A stretch of DNA of 64,000 nucleotides from NVTR01 sp965237505 (lineage in GTDB: Bacteria > Pseudomonadota > Alphaproteobacteria > Rhodobacterales > Rhodobacteraceae): NCBI GenBank assembly GCA_965237505.1, contig CBDEFR010000001.1, positions 124,001-188,000 on the forward strand, given 5' to 3'. Of this stretch, positions 28,026-37,631 are shown piece by piece. The translations under genes were made by a program, and so were the position numbers. Numbering within the stretch: position 1 is the first letter of the stretch; each line of letters begins with the position of its first letter. The notes under the pieces are model-generated. The model did not search any database, was not told where the DNA came from, and worked only from the letters and a program-made list of their open reading frames with translations.

Positions 28026-28148
28026 TGCGATTTGCGTCTTATCTGAGCCACTCGCCGCTCCGGACAATGATCCGGGGCCTGCCCTTGGCAAAGAGGTCCC
28101 GGCTCGGGGGCCGGGACAGGCAGTGAATTACGTTAAACGCAAATCGCC
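28026..28148. repeat. Structured intergenic repeat, copy 2
   Basis: It fills the gap between the convergent stops of hflX and rsmA. An outer perfect 11-bp inverted repeat, GCGATTTGCGT (28027-28037) and ACGCAAATCGC (28137-28147), encloses the same two hairpins as copy 1 at 6387. It could serve as a bidirectional terminator and has the form of a REP/MITE-like unit. The two copies agree over most of about 100 bp. Confidence 0.8.
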
Positions 28149-28994
28149 TTAAATGACGGCGGCAACTTCTCGCGCCAGTGCGCAAAACCCCGCAATCGGC
28201 ACTTGTTCTGCCCGGTCTGTTGGCCTCAGGCCGGCGGCCACAATCCGATCTTCCATTTCCGGGGCGAAACCCTTCAGCGCGGCGCGCAGCATTTTTCGGC
28301 GCTGATTGAATGCGGCGGCCACCAGCCGCGACAATACTTTGGCATCGGCCGCAAACAGTGGCCTGGGCAGCGCATTCATTTGCACGACGGCAGAGCGGAT
28401 GCTGGGCGGCGGGGTAAAGGCCTCTGGCGGCAGGTCCATCACGATGCGCGCCGTTGTGCGCCACTGCGCCAGGATCGCCAGCCGCCCATAGGCTTTGCCG
28501 CCGGGACTGGCCACGATCCGCTGCGCGACCTCTTTCTGAAACATCAGCGTCAGATTGTCCCAAAACGGTGGCCAGACGGGCGGGCTCAGCCAGCGCACCA
28601 GCAGCTCGGTGCCGACATTGTAGGGCAAGTTGGCCACAATGCGGATCGGGGCGCTCAGATGTTCGCCCGGATCAACGTCTAGCGCATTTGCGTTTAGCAC
28701 TTTCAGGCGTCCCGGATAGGCGGCGGAAATATCTGCCAGCGGCGCCATGCAGCGGTTGTCTTTTTCGATCGCCAGAACCCGGCGCGCGCCTTCGGCCAGC
28801 AAGCCGCGGGTCAGGCCACCGGGGCCGGGGCCGACCTCCAGCACATCGCAGCCGCTCAGATCACCGGCCAGCCGCGCGATTTTGGCGGTGAGGTTCAGAT
28901 CCAGAAGAAAATTCTGCCCGAGCGACTTTTTTGCGGACAGTCCGTGCGCGGCTATCACTTCTCGCAGCGGCGGCAGATCATCAATCGCGCTCAT
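28149..28994 (-). CDS. rsmA: 16S rRNA dimethyladenosine transferase RsmA (KsgA)
   Basis: A 281-residue SAM-dependent methyltransferase that dimethylates two adjacent adenosines near the 3' end of 16S rRNA. Seen: KKSLGQNFLLDLNLTAKI (residues 21-38), the SAM motif VLEVGPGPGGLTRGLL, AIEKDNRC, and the catalytic NLPYNVGTELL. The length is normal. It is the last gene of the lptF-to-rsmA operon; its ATG overlaps the pdxA stop by 4 bp. Confidence 0.96.
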   Translation of the reverse strand: MSAIDDLPPLREVIAAHGLSAKKSLGQNFLLDLNLTAKIARLAGDLSGCDVLEVGPGPGGLTRGLLAEGARRVLAIEKDNRCMAPLADISAAYPGRLKVLNANALDVDPGEHLSAPIRIVANLPYNVGTELLVRWLSPPVWPPFWDNLTLMFQKEVAQRIVASPGGKAYGRLAILAQWRTTARIVMDLPPEAFTPPPSIRSAVVQMNALPRPLFAADAKVLSRLVAAAFNQRRKMLRAALKGFAPEMEDRIVAAGLRPTDRAEQVPIAGFCALAREVAAVI

Positions 28995-29968
28995 CCAGCG
29001 CGCCCGCCCGCCATATCATGCGCCAGTCTTAACGCGGCAATCAGCGAGCCGGGATTGGCAATGCCCTGACCTGCAATATCAAATGCGGTGCCGTGATCGG
29101 GCGACGTGCGCACGAACGGCAGGCCGAGCGTCAGGTTCACCCCTTCATCAAAGGCAAGGGTCTTGACCGGGATCAGCGCCTGATCGTGATACATCGCAAT
29201 CGCCGCGTCATAGCTGGCGCGTGCGCGCTCGTGAAACATCGTGTCTGCCGAAAGCGGCCCCACAAGCTGCAATCCGTCCGCCCGCAGCTTGTCAATCAGC
29301 GGCGCGATCAGATCAATTTCTTCGCGCCCGATTGCGCCGCCTTCGCCGGCGTGCGGGTTCAACCCGGCGATGGCGACGCGGGGAACTTGGATTCCGAAGG
29401 CCGAAATCAGGGCCGCGTGGGTGATGCGGATGGTATCTTCCAAAAGCTCCGGAGTGAGTGCTGCGGGCACCTTTGACAGGGGCATGTGAATAGTGGCGGG
29501 CACCACCCGCAGCGTGTCGCAGATCAGCATCATCACCGCCCGGTCAACCCCGGCAAGCGCGGCGAGATATTCGGTGTGCCCCGGATATCCAAATCCTGCC
29601 CCGTCGATGAGTGATTTTTTGTGAATCGGGTTGGTGCACAGCGCGCGCGCCTGACCCTGCATCACAAACCTGCAGGCGCGCGCGATGACATCGATGACAT
29701 TTTGTGCGCAGTCCGGCTCCGGGTGGCCCGGTCGCACCGGCAAGGCAAATTCGTGATGCAATACCGGCACGCCCGATGCGGCGGCGCGCGCGCATTCAGA
29801 CGGGTCATCAATCAGCGAGACTGGCGTTCCGGGCGGCAGATGGGTCTTGTCGCCGATCAGGAAAAACGGCGCCTCGGCGCCGAGCACGGCCCAGGCTTTG
29901 GCGGTTATTTCCGGGCCGATCCCAGCAGGCTCTCCGCAGGTAAGCGCGACGGGCGCATTGGCGGTCAT
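28991..29968 (-). CDS. pdxA: 4-hydroxythreonine-4-phosphate dehydrogenase PdxA
   Basis: A 325-residue metal-dependent NAD enzyme of pyridoxal-5'-phosphate synthesis. Family motifs: GEPAGIGPEI near the N-terminus, PIHKKSLIDGAGFGYPGHTE, MHMPLSKVP, GLNPHAGEGGAIGREE, and YHDQALIPVKTLAFDEGVN followed by RTSPDHGTAFDIAG. The His/Asp residues in the last three bind the metal. It overlaps the neighbouring surA and rsmA genes by 4 bp on each side, a tight operon seen widely in proteobacteria. Confidence 0.96.
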   Translation of the reverse strand: MTANAPVALTCGEPAGIGPEITAKAWAVLGAEAPFFLIGDKTHLPPGTPVSLIDDPSECARAAASGVPVLHHEFALPVRPGHPEPDCAQNVIDVIARACRFVMQGQARALCTNPIHKKSLIDGAGFGYPGHTEYLAALAGVDRAVMMLICDTLRVVPATIHMPLSKVPAALTPELLEDTIRITHAALISAFGIQVPRVAIAGLNPHAGEGGAIGREEIDLIAPLIDKLRADGLQLVGPLSADTMFHERARASYDAAIAMYHDQALIPVKTLAFDEGVNLTLGLPFVRTSPDHGTAFDIAGQGIANPGSLIAALRLAHDMAGGRAG

Positions 29969-31209
29969 GGAAAGGTGATAATGGCGTCGGCGCGCAGCTC
30001 GTCCAGATAGGCGTCGGCAAAGGCTGACAGACGCCGGTTGCGAAGGTTCCGGCGCACGTCGTCGCGCGAAATCTCAGGCTCACCGTCGCCGGAGCGGCTG
30101 CAAAGCATCAAGAATATCAGCGTCTGGTCGCTGGCGCGCGTAAGCGCCGTGGACACTTCGCCCGGATCCAACCTGGCAAGTTCCAGCGCCACGTCCTTTG
30201 GAATTTCGGCCACCGGCGACGCATCCCGGTGCAGAACATCGGGCGGCTCATTTTGGGCGATGCCATAGAGGTCGTCACAAGTATCGACCGACGCAAGAAT
30301 ACTGGCAGCACGCGCCATTGCTGCACCGCTCTGGCCGTTGGCAATGTAATATGCCGCATAATCAACGACCGGGTCTTTGCGGGCTGGCGCCGCGGTCGCT
30401 TCGATCGCGCGCAGCTGGATCAACGCCAGAGCATTTGGAATCTGGACCGGTTTCGTCACTTCGCCCGGCTTCATGGTCAGCAGAAGAGATTTGATCTGAA
30501 GTGGCAGCGCTGAAATATCAAGCCAGTTATCTACCCGCCCGCCACGCTCTCGCGTTGGCCCCGCCGAAAACCGCCGCGCGGCTTCGGCGAATCCGCTGAT
30601 CGTCTTCAGTTCCGTTATCTGGCTGGCAAGGTCCTTGGCTCTTGCTTCGTTCTCTGCGGTGTTGGTGGGCAGGAATATTTCTGAAATCAGCACTCTTGCG
30701 CTGCCTTGCGTGCCGCGCAGGCTGATTGCGGTGTCGATATCCGCCTCGGTCACACTAATGCGCCCGCCAAATCGCGATCGGACCAGATTGCGCCAGGCCA
30801 AACCCGCCCTGATAAAATCGCGAAATGTTTCGGGCGTCACTCCGGCTTCACCGATAGTTGCCAGGTACTGTTCGCCGGTCTGATCGGTGCGAGCGGCAAA
30901 TTCGTCGATACCACCGGAAATATCTTCATCGCTCAGGCTGACACCGCTGCGAACGGCAGCATCAAGTTGCAGCCGTTCATCGATCAGCCGGTTCATTGTC
31001 TCTTCTTCCAGATCGCCCGGCGTGCGCAGGATTTGCAGCAACAGCAGGCGCTGATCGAATTCAAATTGCGTTATGGCGGTGTCGTTTACGCGCGCAACAA
31101 CCGCAAACAGGTTTTGCGCGACCGCAGTTGTGGGCCAGGCAAGAATACCAAGCGCCAGCACGGTCAGGCCAGGTGCAAAAACGCGAATGATCACTGCGAA
31201 CATCTGCAT
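29965..31209 (-). CDS. surA: SurA-like periplasmic peptidyl-prolyl isomerase/chaperone
   Basis: A 414-residue exported protein. The signal peptide covers about residues 1-31 (hydrophobic core LTVLALGILAWP, cleavage after AVA). It is followed by a SurA N-terminal chaperone segment beginning NLFAVVARVNDTAITQFEFD, then a parvulin-type PPIase domain around residues 165-270 (ARVLISEIFLPT, FAEAARRFSAGPTRERGGRV). It escorts outer-membrane proteins, which fits its position between lptD and pdxA. The second half is less conserved. It lies 14 bp downstream of lptD. Confidence 0.88.
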   Translation of the reverse strand: MQMFAVIIRVFAPGLTVLALGILAWPTTAVAQNLFAVVARVNDTAITQFEFDQRLLLLQILRTPGDLEEETMNRLIDERLQLDAAVRSGVSLSDEDISGGIDEFAARTDQTGEQYLATIGEAGVTPETFRDFIRAGLAWRNLVRSRFGGRISVTEADIDTAISLRGTQGSARVLISEIFLPTNTAENEARAKDLASQITELKTISGFAEAARRFSAGPTRERGGRVDNWLDISALPLQIKSLLLTMKPGEVTKPVQIPNALALIQLRAIEATAAPARKDPVVDYAAYYIANGQSGAAMARAASILASVDTCDDLYGIAQNEPPDVLHRDASPVAEIPKDVALELARLDPGEVSTALTRASDQTLIFLMLCSRSGDGEPEISRDDVRRNLRNRRLSAFADAYLDELRADAIITFP

Positions 31210-31223
31210 CGTCCGTTCTGCTG

Positions 31224-33335
31224 TTATCCGTTACACCTTTGCCGGTTGCCGCGGCCACTGCTCCCAAACCCATGCAACGAGACGGAAAGGCCGAAGTCGG
31301 TGGTTGGCGTTACACTAGTAGAGGATGTAAAGCGGCGCGAGAGCGAAAGATCAACGCTGACGCATTCGTTGCTGTATTCCAGTGCGACACCGGCCTTGGT
31401 GGTGCTGTCAGCCTGAAAATCATAGCGCCAGTCCAATTCCGCCGCCCAATGACGGCCAAGGACGTAGCCTGCGTCCAAGGTCATTTGGTTGGTTAGATCG
31501 GGGCGGTTTTCATCGGTGTCTGGAATGATCCAGCTGTAAGTCGATGCCAACGACAGGCGCTGTGTTCGCCAGCCAAGCCGGGCTTCAGCTTTGGTCACCG
31601 CCAGATCGCCCTGAAACAGCGCGCGCGCCGTCACATCAAAATCGTTGGCCAGTTTTAGCTGTCCCGCCGCCAGCCAGTCAGATCGCGTTCCATCAAGACC
31701 GGAGGCCTGCGAGAACTGCCCAAGGTCCTCGGCCCGATAGACCCGGCCCAAGGCCAGCCCCAGTGACCAGCCCTGCGGATCAAAACGGGTCCATTTTAAT
31801 CCGGCCGTGGCACGCACGCCGCGCTCATATCTGTCTTCGCCGGGATACCGGTTGATGGCAAACAGGTTGCCTTCGTCGAACTCTACCAAGGTGCTGTCTT
31901 CATTCGGAACATTTGCGCCCAGACTGTCAGTCCAGGCGACGTGAAGCACCGGTTCCAGAACCAGTGCTGCGCCGTCACTGGCGGTTTTGACCAAAGGCCA
32001 ACGCAATTCCGTTTCGATCGCCGGGGTGAAAAACGCCAGATAGCTTGCGAATGTTGAGTCTTGGGCGATCTGATACGCGTCGGTCGTCAGCTCGGCGCGC
32101 GCGCGCGCCACCATACCGTTGGCAAATGTTGTACTACGGCCCCAATTGATACGCCCGCCGATATGGGCCACGTCGCGCCCCAGTTGATCAAGCTGTGATT
32201 GCCGGGCGTGCGCTTCAATGATGATTGACCAACTTCCCTGACCGCCGATATTTTTTGGAAAATACCGCTTTTCGTACAGCGCTTCGCCTTGAAAATTAGG
32301 CAATTGATCATTGATTGCCAACTCGGACCCGCGAAGGGTTCTGAAATTTGCCAGGCCTGCGGCGAGATATTCATCCTGGCGGGTTCTTTTTACGGCAATT
32401 GCGCTGTCTAGTCTGTCTTTTGCCGAATACCCGTAGTCCAAAAGATAGGCAGGGTCAGATGTCAGCTCGATATCAAATTCCAAATCCAGTTCGCGGCCGA
32501 TTTGGAAATTTCCATTTCCGAACAGATAAGCGCGCAGTTCGCCCGGGCGCAGCTCATCGCTGGTGGCTGCGAGGTCAAACTGAAGCCGACCGCTGCGAAA
32601 CGCCTGGCGGTACCGTGCTTCCAAAGTTTTGGTTTTTGAAGAAATACGTGGTGAGAGCGTGATGTCCGCAGACTCGCCAATCGGAAAAAAATAAGGGATT
32701 CTAATTCCTGCGCCCAATTGGGTTGAGAGCTGCAAGTCCGGGATCAGAAATCCGCGTGCCCGCTTCAAGGTCGGGTCAGGCATGCGCAGGCGCGGCAGGA
32801 ATATGATCGGGACATCAGCGATACGCAACTGCGCGTTTTCAAAATACAACAGCTGTTCTTGCTGGTCGTGAATGATCTTTTTGGCGCGGATTTGCCAAAG
32901 CGGCACCGGATTGTCGGCGCATACCTGGCACGAAGACGCAATGGTTTTGTAAAGTTGTGTGTAGCGCCCGCCGACTCGCGAAATTTCGGCCGCTGCAAGT
33001 TGCAGTTGTTGATTCAACACCATTCGCGCGCCGCGCATGATCCCGTTTTTCAAATCCTGATCGAGCTCTGCAGAATCCGCGAAAATTACCGTTTCGCCGC
33101 CTTGTGTCAGAACAATCGGCCCGAATATCTGCAGTGTATTACTGATGCTGTCAAATATGATCCGCGTGGCTTTTAGCCGGACATCGCCAGCGATAATTTC
33201 GACATTCCCCGAGGCGACGATCCGGCTGTCAGATTGTATCGTCATATTGTCAGCCAGAAGTGTCGCCGACTGAGATATGGCGGGGATTGCCCAACTAACG
33301 CTGAAAAGCAGCACTAGCAGATGGGCAAGACGCAT
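31224..33335 (-). CDS. lptD: LPS-assembly protein LptD
   Basis: A 703-residue outer-membrane beta-barrel that inserts lipopolysaccharide into the outer leaflet. The signal peptide is residues 1-22 (LLVLLFSVSWAIPAISQS). The OstA/LptA-like jellyroll follows (TLLADNMTIQSDSRIVASGN), and then the large barrel domain with many alternating strands and aromatic ends. A short C-terminal extension (GSSGRGNRQRCNG) follows the last strand, an odd ending since barrels usually end in an aromatic residue. It stands between lptG and surA as in other alphaproteobacteria. Confidence 0.93.
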   Translation of the reverse strand: MRLAHLLVLLFSVSWAIPAISQSATLLADNMTIQSDSRIVASGNVEIIAGDVRLKATRIIFDSISNTLQIFGPIVLTQGGETVIFADSAELDQDLKNGIMRGARMVLNQQLQLAAAEISRVGGRYTQLYKTIASSCQVCADNPVPLWQIRAKKIIHDQQEQLLYFENAQLRIADVPIIFLPRLRMPDPTLKRARGFLIPDLQLSTQLGAGIRIPYFFPIGESADITLSPRISSKTKTLEARYRQAFRSGRLQFDLAATSDELRPGELRAYLFGNGNFQIGRELDLEFDIELTSDPAYLLDYGYSAKDRLDSAIAVKRTRQDEYLAAGLANFRTLRGSELAINDQLPNFQGEALYEKRYFPKNIGGQGSWSIIIEAHARQSQLDQLGRDVAHIGGRINWGRSTTFANGMVARARAELTTDAYQIAQDSTFASYLAFFTPAIETELRWPLVKTASDGAALVLEPVLHVAWTDSLGANVPNEDSTLVEFDEGNLFAINRYPGEDRYERGVRATAGLKWTRFDPQGWSLGLALGRVYRAEDLGQFSQASGLDGTRSDWLAAGQLKLANDFDVTARALFQGDLAVTKAEARLGWRTQRLSLASTYSWIIPDTDENRPDLTNQMTLDAGYVLGRHWAAELDWRYDFQADSTTKAGVALEYSNECVSVDLSLSRRFTSSTSVTPTTDFGLSVSLHGFGSSGRGNRQRCNG

Positions 33336-33337
33336 AT

Positions 33338-34435
33338 TCAGCCATCCTCCATGTGCAACAAAAGTCCAAAAGCCAGCAATATACCCGCAACCGGTGGTGC
33401 CCAGGCCCCCAGCAGGATCGGAAGCTGCCCGTTTTCGCTAAGAATTTTGGCAAAATTTTGGATGAAAAAGATCGAAAATCCCATCAGCAATGCGAGCATG
33501 ACCATAACGCCGGTGCGTCCAAACCTGGTATGGCGCATGGTAAATCCTGCCCCGATCAACACCATCATGGCCAGAAACAACGGTTTCGCCAATTCGGTCT
33601 GAAACCAAACCCGATGACGCCGGGCTGACAGGCCGGCCCGTTCCAGACGTTCGATGAACGCCGGCAACTCCCAGATCGGGATCGAGTCAGGTGATCCAAA
33701 TCCATCGCGAATCTGGTCAGCGGTCATGTCCGAGGGCACAGACAGGGTGCTCAATCGCTCGGCTTTTAATTCGGCATTTTCACCAGCAACAAAACGCCAG
33801 TGTTTGGCATTGGTCGCGATCCAGGCACCGGGCGCCAGGCGTGCGCTTTCAGCCTCGATCCGATAACTTGGCAATCCGTCAGTTCCGAACCCGACAAATG
33901 TCACATTGAATAGCTCGGTGCCGTCGAGATTTGCACGCTCGGCCCGAATGACCGTCTGTCCGCTCTCTGATCCCTGGCGCAGCCAAAGCCCCTCGCGGCT
34001 GATTGACAGCACTGATTCAGACCCCCTAAGAAAATGCTTTGAAAGTGAATCGTATTTTTTTGATGTGGCCGCCACGATCGGATTGAAGACCGCCACCGTA
34101 ACCGCCCCGATCAAGATCGCCACCAGCACCGGGGATATCAAACTTCGCAACGCCGATCGGCCGGATGCACGTGTGACCACCAGTTCGCTGGAACGCGACA
34201 GGTTTAGAAAAAGCGTCAGTGTCGCCAACATCGTGATGAGGGCAATAATTTGGTAAATTTCGCCCGGCACTTTGAGCGCCGTTAGTACTAATATATCCAC
34301 AGTCCCGGCGCTGCTGCTGCCAAATTTTTGCAAGACTTCAATCATTCCAATTAGTGCCCAAAGTGCCGAGAATACTGCAAAAAGACCAAGGAAAGTGACG
34401 GCGAACCGGCGCGCAAAATACAGATACAACGTCAT
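33338..34435 (-). CDS. lptG: LPS export ABC transporter permease LptG
   Basis: A 365-residue inner-membrane permease of the LptB2FG complex. The start is the ATG giving MTLYLYFARRFAVTFLGLF, overlapping the lptF end by 4 bp. Three N-terminal helices, a periplasmic jellyroll (residues about 130-260) and three C-terminal helices (FLAMMVLIGAGFTM, GVMVMLALLMGFSIFF, LLGAWAPPVAGILLAFG) match the YjgP/YjgQ family. Confidence 0.93.
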   Translation of the reverse strand: MTLYLYFARRFAVTFLGLFAVFSALWALIGMIEVLQKFGSSSAGTVDILVLTALKVPGEIYQIIALITMLATLTLFLNLSRSSELVVTRASGRSALRSLISPVLVAILIGAVTVAVFNPIVAATSKKYDSLSKHFLRGSESVLSISREGLWLRQGSESGQTVIRAERANLDGTELFNVTFVGFGTDGLPSYRIEAESARLAPGAWIATNAKHWRFVAGENAELKAERLSTLSVPSDMTADQIRDGFGSPDSIPIWELPAFIERLERAGLSARRHRVWFQTELAKPLFLAMMVLIGAGFTMRHTRFGRTGVMVMLALLMGFSIFFIQNFAKILSENGQLPILLGAWAPPVAGILLAFGLLLHMEDG

Positions 34436-35559
34436 GGGATGCTTCCTTGGCTGCGGCGGCTGAAAATTGCCGGACGCGCCGACAGCCACAGCATGGCTGC
34501 CGAAGTTGCCAGCCCGACAAGAGAAGCCAAGTAAACCAACGGCCAGTACGCTTCATCGCGTTTGGCGAGGTCATTCATGAAATTATCAAGTGATTTCACA
34601 ATGATCAGAATGATGATTGCCGCCAGAATTTGGCGCCACAGCCCGAACCGGTTGAAGCCGCCAATCAGCAGCGCGGAAAATCCGACCAGCGCCATTACGA
34701 CGCAGAACATAGCTTGTGAAATCCTTTCGTGGCCTCGCTGCTTCAACCGCGCTCGCGAATGTCCGGTTTCGTCGATAACGTCTTGCGTCGGAGATAACAA
34801 AAGCTTTGTGGGCAATTGATTTGCCCGCCGTTTGGTTGACGTTGCCGTCGCCAAAAGAGTGCCAATGTCGAATACAAATTCCGAAAAACTGGTTGTCGAA
34901 AGCCTTTGATCGGTGCTGCGGATATCTTGCGCCATCCCGTCGATCATCACCAATTTCGGGCCGGATTGGGCGCGCACCAAAATCGCGCTCCGCGCAGTGT
35001 ATGTCGTCTGACGCGAGTCCAGTCGGCGGTCCGACAGAAAAATATCAATCATCTCACCCTGCGGTGAAATTTCGCGTATGTAGAATGTGACGCCACCGGC
35101 CGGATGAAAAAATGCCCCCTCCTGCAAAAGCTGGGTCGTGGCATTGGTGTCAATCTGTTGCTGACGTTCAGCAAGTTGAATCAGGCTGGACGGGACCAGC
35201 ACATGGGTGAGAACCGACAGCAAGACAGCGACAATCAGCCCAAATATCAGCACCGGGCGCGCCAGCCGAAAAGGCGAATAGCCAGTTGCCTGAACCACAA
35301 CCAACTCGCTGTCTGAAGACAGGCGATTGGTGCAGGCCACCGCTGCAGCAAATGCGGCTATTGGCAACACCAATCGGATCACATTGGGCAATGTAAGGGC
35401 GCTGAATTCCAGAAAAACGACCGCAGAATGTCCGTTCGCGATCAATCTGTCAAAAAGAACCACGGCACGGTTCACCCAGTAGACCATGACCAGAACAAGC
35501 GAATAAAGGCCAAACAATATCATCAGTCGCGACAAAAAATATCTGTCGAATTTGCTCAC
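34432..35559 (-). CDS. lptF: LPS export ABC transporter permease LptF
   Basis: A 375-residue YjgP/YjgQ-family permease and partner of LptG. It starts MSKFDRYFLSRLMILFGLYS, with helices near residues 12-32, 55-75 and 100-125, a periplasmic domain, and a C-terminal helix group (AMFCVVMALVGFSALLIGGF). It is the first gene of the minus-strand run lptF-lptG-lptD-surA-pdxA-rsmA, all overlapping or within 15 bp. It is divergent from pepA; the 131 bp between should hold both promoters. Confidence 0.93.
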   Translation of the reverse strand: MSKFDRYFLSRLMILFGLYSLVLVMVYWVNRAVVLFDRLIANGHSAVVFLEFSALTLPNVIRLVLPIAAFAAAVACTNRLSSDSELVVVQATGYSPFRLARPVLIFGLIVAVLLSVLTHVLVPSSLIQLAERQQQIDTNATTQLLQEGAFFHPAGGVTFYIREISPQGEMIDIFLSDRRLDSRQTTYTARSAILVRAQSGPKLVMIDGMAQDIRSTDQRLSTTSFSEFVFDIGTLLATATSTKRRANQLPTKLLLSPTQDVIDETGHSRARLKQRGHERISQAMFCVVMALVGFSALLIGGFNRFGLWRQILAAIIILIIVKSLDNFMNDLAKRDEAYWPLVYLASLVGLATSAAMLWLSARPAIFSRRSQGSIP

Positions 35560-35690
35560 TACGCGCCCCGGTTATTATGCTGGCTCGGTTGCGTCGGACA
35601 TTAGCGGATAGTACCGGCGGGGAAAACTCATATCTGGTCAATCCCGATCGCTGCGACTACCAATTGCAGCAATTCGCCCGGAGGACCAAA

Positions 35691-37157
35691 ATGACGACGC
35701 CAATCACGCTGGAATTCAAGACCACCGACCTGAACGCGATCGCTGGCTTTGAGGGCCGCGTGACGCTGATTGTCGGCGCCGAGGGCAAGTTGGATCAGGC
35801 GGCGCGCAGGGTGAACCGGCTAAGCAAGGATGCCGTTGCGCGGCTCGCGGCAAGCGCTGCGTTTGGGAAAATGAAATCAGGCGAATCCAGAGATCTGGCA
35901 TATCCGGCCGGTTTGGCTGCCGAGGCCATTCAGATTGTGAAGCTGGAGCGGCGTGGCTCGGTTGCCGAGGCGCGAAAGGCAGGTGCGGCGATCGCCAAAT
36001 CAAGATCAGGCAAACCGGTTCTGGTGCTGGCGGGCAACCTGAAACATGTGGCTGATCTGGCCCTTGGCCTGTCACTGCGCGCCTACAAGTTTACCGATCA
36101 CAAAACCGACGACGAAAAACCAGACAACACAGCCACGATCATGGTGTCCAATCTGGATGCCGCGAAAACTGCCACCGCGAATTTGGCCGCATTGGCCGAG
36201 GGGGTCTTTTTTACCCGCGATCTGGTGAGTGAGCCGTCCAATGTTCTTACCACAACAGAGTTTGCCAAACGTTTGGAAGATATGAGAAAACTCGGCCTGA
36301 AGGTCGAGGTCCTGGAAGAGGACTCGCTGGAAAAGCTGGGTATGCGGACGCTGCTGGCGGTTGGCGAAGGGTCCGATAGCCCGTCCAAGGTTGTGGTCAT
36401 GCGGTGGGCTGGCGGCGGCAAGCAAAAGCCTTTCGCGCTGATCGGCAAGGGCGTTGTGTTTGACACCGGCGGGATCAGCATGAAACCGGCGGCCGGCATG
36501 GAAGACATGACCATAGACATGGGCGGCGCCGGGGTGGTTTCGGGCGTGATGAAGACACTCGCGCTGCGCAAAGCCAAAGCCAGCGTGGTCGGCATTGTTG
36601 GTCTGGTCGAAAACATGCCTGACGGACGCGCGCAACGGCCCGGGGATGTGGTGAAATCGATGAAAGGCGACACGGTTGAAGTGATCAACACCGATGCCGA
36701 GGGGCGCTTGGTTCTGTGCGATCTAATTTGGTATGCGCAGGACCGCTTCAAGCCAACTGGCATGATCGATCTGGCGACGTTGACCGGGGCGATCATCATT
36801 GGTCTCGGACACGAAAATGCCGGGGTGTTTTCAAATGATGATGCGCTGTGCAATGCATTTTTGAAGGCGGCCGCAAGCGAAAATGAGGGTGCGTGGCGAA
36901 TGCCGCTTGGCCAGGCCTATGACGAGCTGCTGAAATCAAACATTGCCGATATGAAAAATGTCGGCGGCCGGGCGGCCGGGGCGATTACCGCCGCGAAATT
37001 CTTGCAGCGTTTTGTCAAGGATGAAACGCCGTGGATTCACCTTGATATTGCTGGCGTTGCAAGCCTGAAGTCGGCAACCGATCTGGCACCCAAGGGCGCC
37101 ACCGGTTGGGGTGTTCTGGCGCTGAACCGAATGATCGCCGACATGTTCGAAAGCTGA
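35691..37157 (+). CDS. pepA: Leucyl aminopeptidase (M17)
   Basis: A 488-residue cytosolic metallo-aminopeptidase. The start is the ATG preceded by GGAGG, giving MTTPITLEF. The catalytic C-terminal domain has GKGVVFDTGGISMKP (metal Lys/Asp), the family signature NTDAEGRL at residues 333-340, and LTGAIIIGLGHE. The N-terminal domain is the usual M17 regulatory/DNA-binding-like fold. Its stop overlaps the holC ATG (TGATG), a pepA-holC pairing common in proteobacteria. Confidence 0.96.
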   Translation: MTTPITLEFKTTDLNAIAGFEGRVTLIVGAEGKLDQAARRVNRLSKDAVARLAASAAFGKMKSGESRDLAYPAGLAAEAIQIVKLERRGSVAEARKAGAAIAKSRSGKPVLVLAGNLKHVADLALGLSLRAYKFTDHKTDDEKPDNTATIMVSNLDAAKTATANLAALAEGVFFTRDLVSEPSNVLTTTEFAKRLEDMRKLGLKVEVLEEDSLEKLGMRTLLAVGEGSDSPSKVVVMRWAGGGKQKPFALIGKGVVFDTGGISMKPAAGMEDMTIDMGGAGVVSGVMKTLALRKAKASVVGIVGLVENMPDGRAQRPGDVVKSMKGDTVEVINTDAEGRLVLCDLIWYAQDRFKPTGMIDLATLTGAIIIGLGHENAGVFSNDDALCNAFLKAAASENEGAWRMPLGQAYDELLKSNIADMKNVGGRAAGAITAAKFLQRFVKDETPWIHLDIAGVASLKSATDLAPKGATGWGVLALNRMIADMFES

Positions 37158-37621
37158 TGGGAGCGGTATATTTCTATCATCTGACAGGGTCGCCGCTGGA
37201 AGCCACGTTGCCGACGCTGATTGGAAAAGCGCGCGCTGCAGGCTGGCGCGTCGTGGTGCGCGAGTGCTCTGAGGAACGCCTTGCATGGCTTGACGCAAAG
37301 CTTTGGCTTGGACGCGAGGAAGAGTTCCTGCCGCACGGGTTGGCGGGCGGACAGTTTGACGAAGATCAGCCGGTATTGCTGACGACAGGCGCGGGGGCAG
37401 GTAACGGTGCGACCTGCATAATGGCAATCGACGGGGCTGATGTTTCCGCCGATGAGGTCGCGGCGATGGAGCGAGTTTGCATCCTTTTTGACGGCAACGA
37501 TGCACCGGCGCTGGAATTAGCACGCACACAGTGGCAGGACCTGGCTGATGCCGGATGCGCCGCGCAGTACTGGTCACAAGACGGTGGAAAATGGGTGATG
37601 AAGGTCCAGACCGATGCCTGA
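37157..37621 (+). CDS. holC: DNA polymerase III subunit chi
   Basis: A 154-residue clamp-loader accessory subunit, which in other bacteria links the clamp loader to SSB. Seen: VYFYHLTGSPLEATLPTLI near the start, WRVVVRECSEERLAWLDAKLW, and the FLPHG...DQPVLLTT core. It starts at the ATG overlapping the pepA stop. It runs convergently into the protease gene with only 10 bp between, so the two terminators must overlap the coding ends. Confidence 0.93.
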   Translation: MGAVYFYHLTGSPLEATLPTLIGKARAAGWRVVVRECSEERLAWLDAKLWLGREEEFLPHGLAGGQFDEDQPVLLTTGAGAGNGATCIMAIDGADVSADEVAAMERVCILFDGNDAPALELARTQWQDLADAGCAAQYWSQDGGKWVMKVQTDA

Positions 37622-37631
37622 GCCGGCAAGG

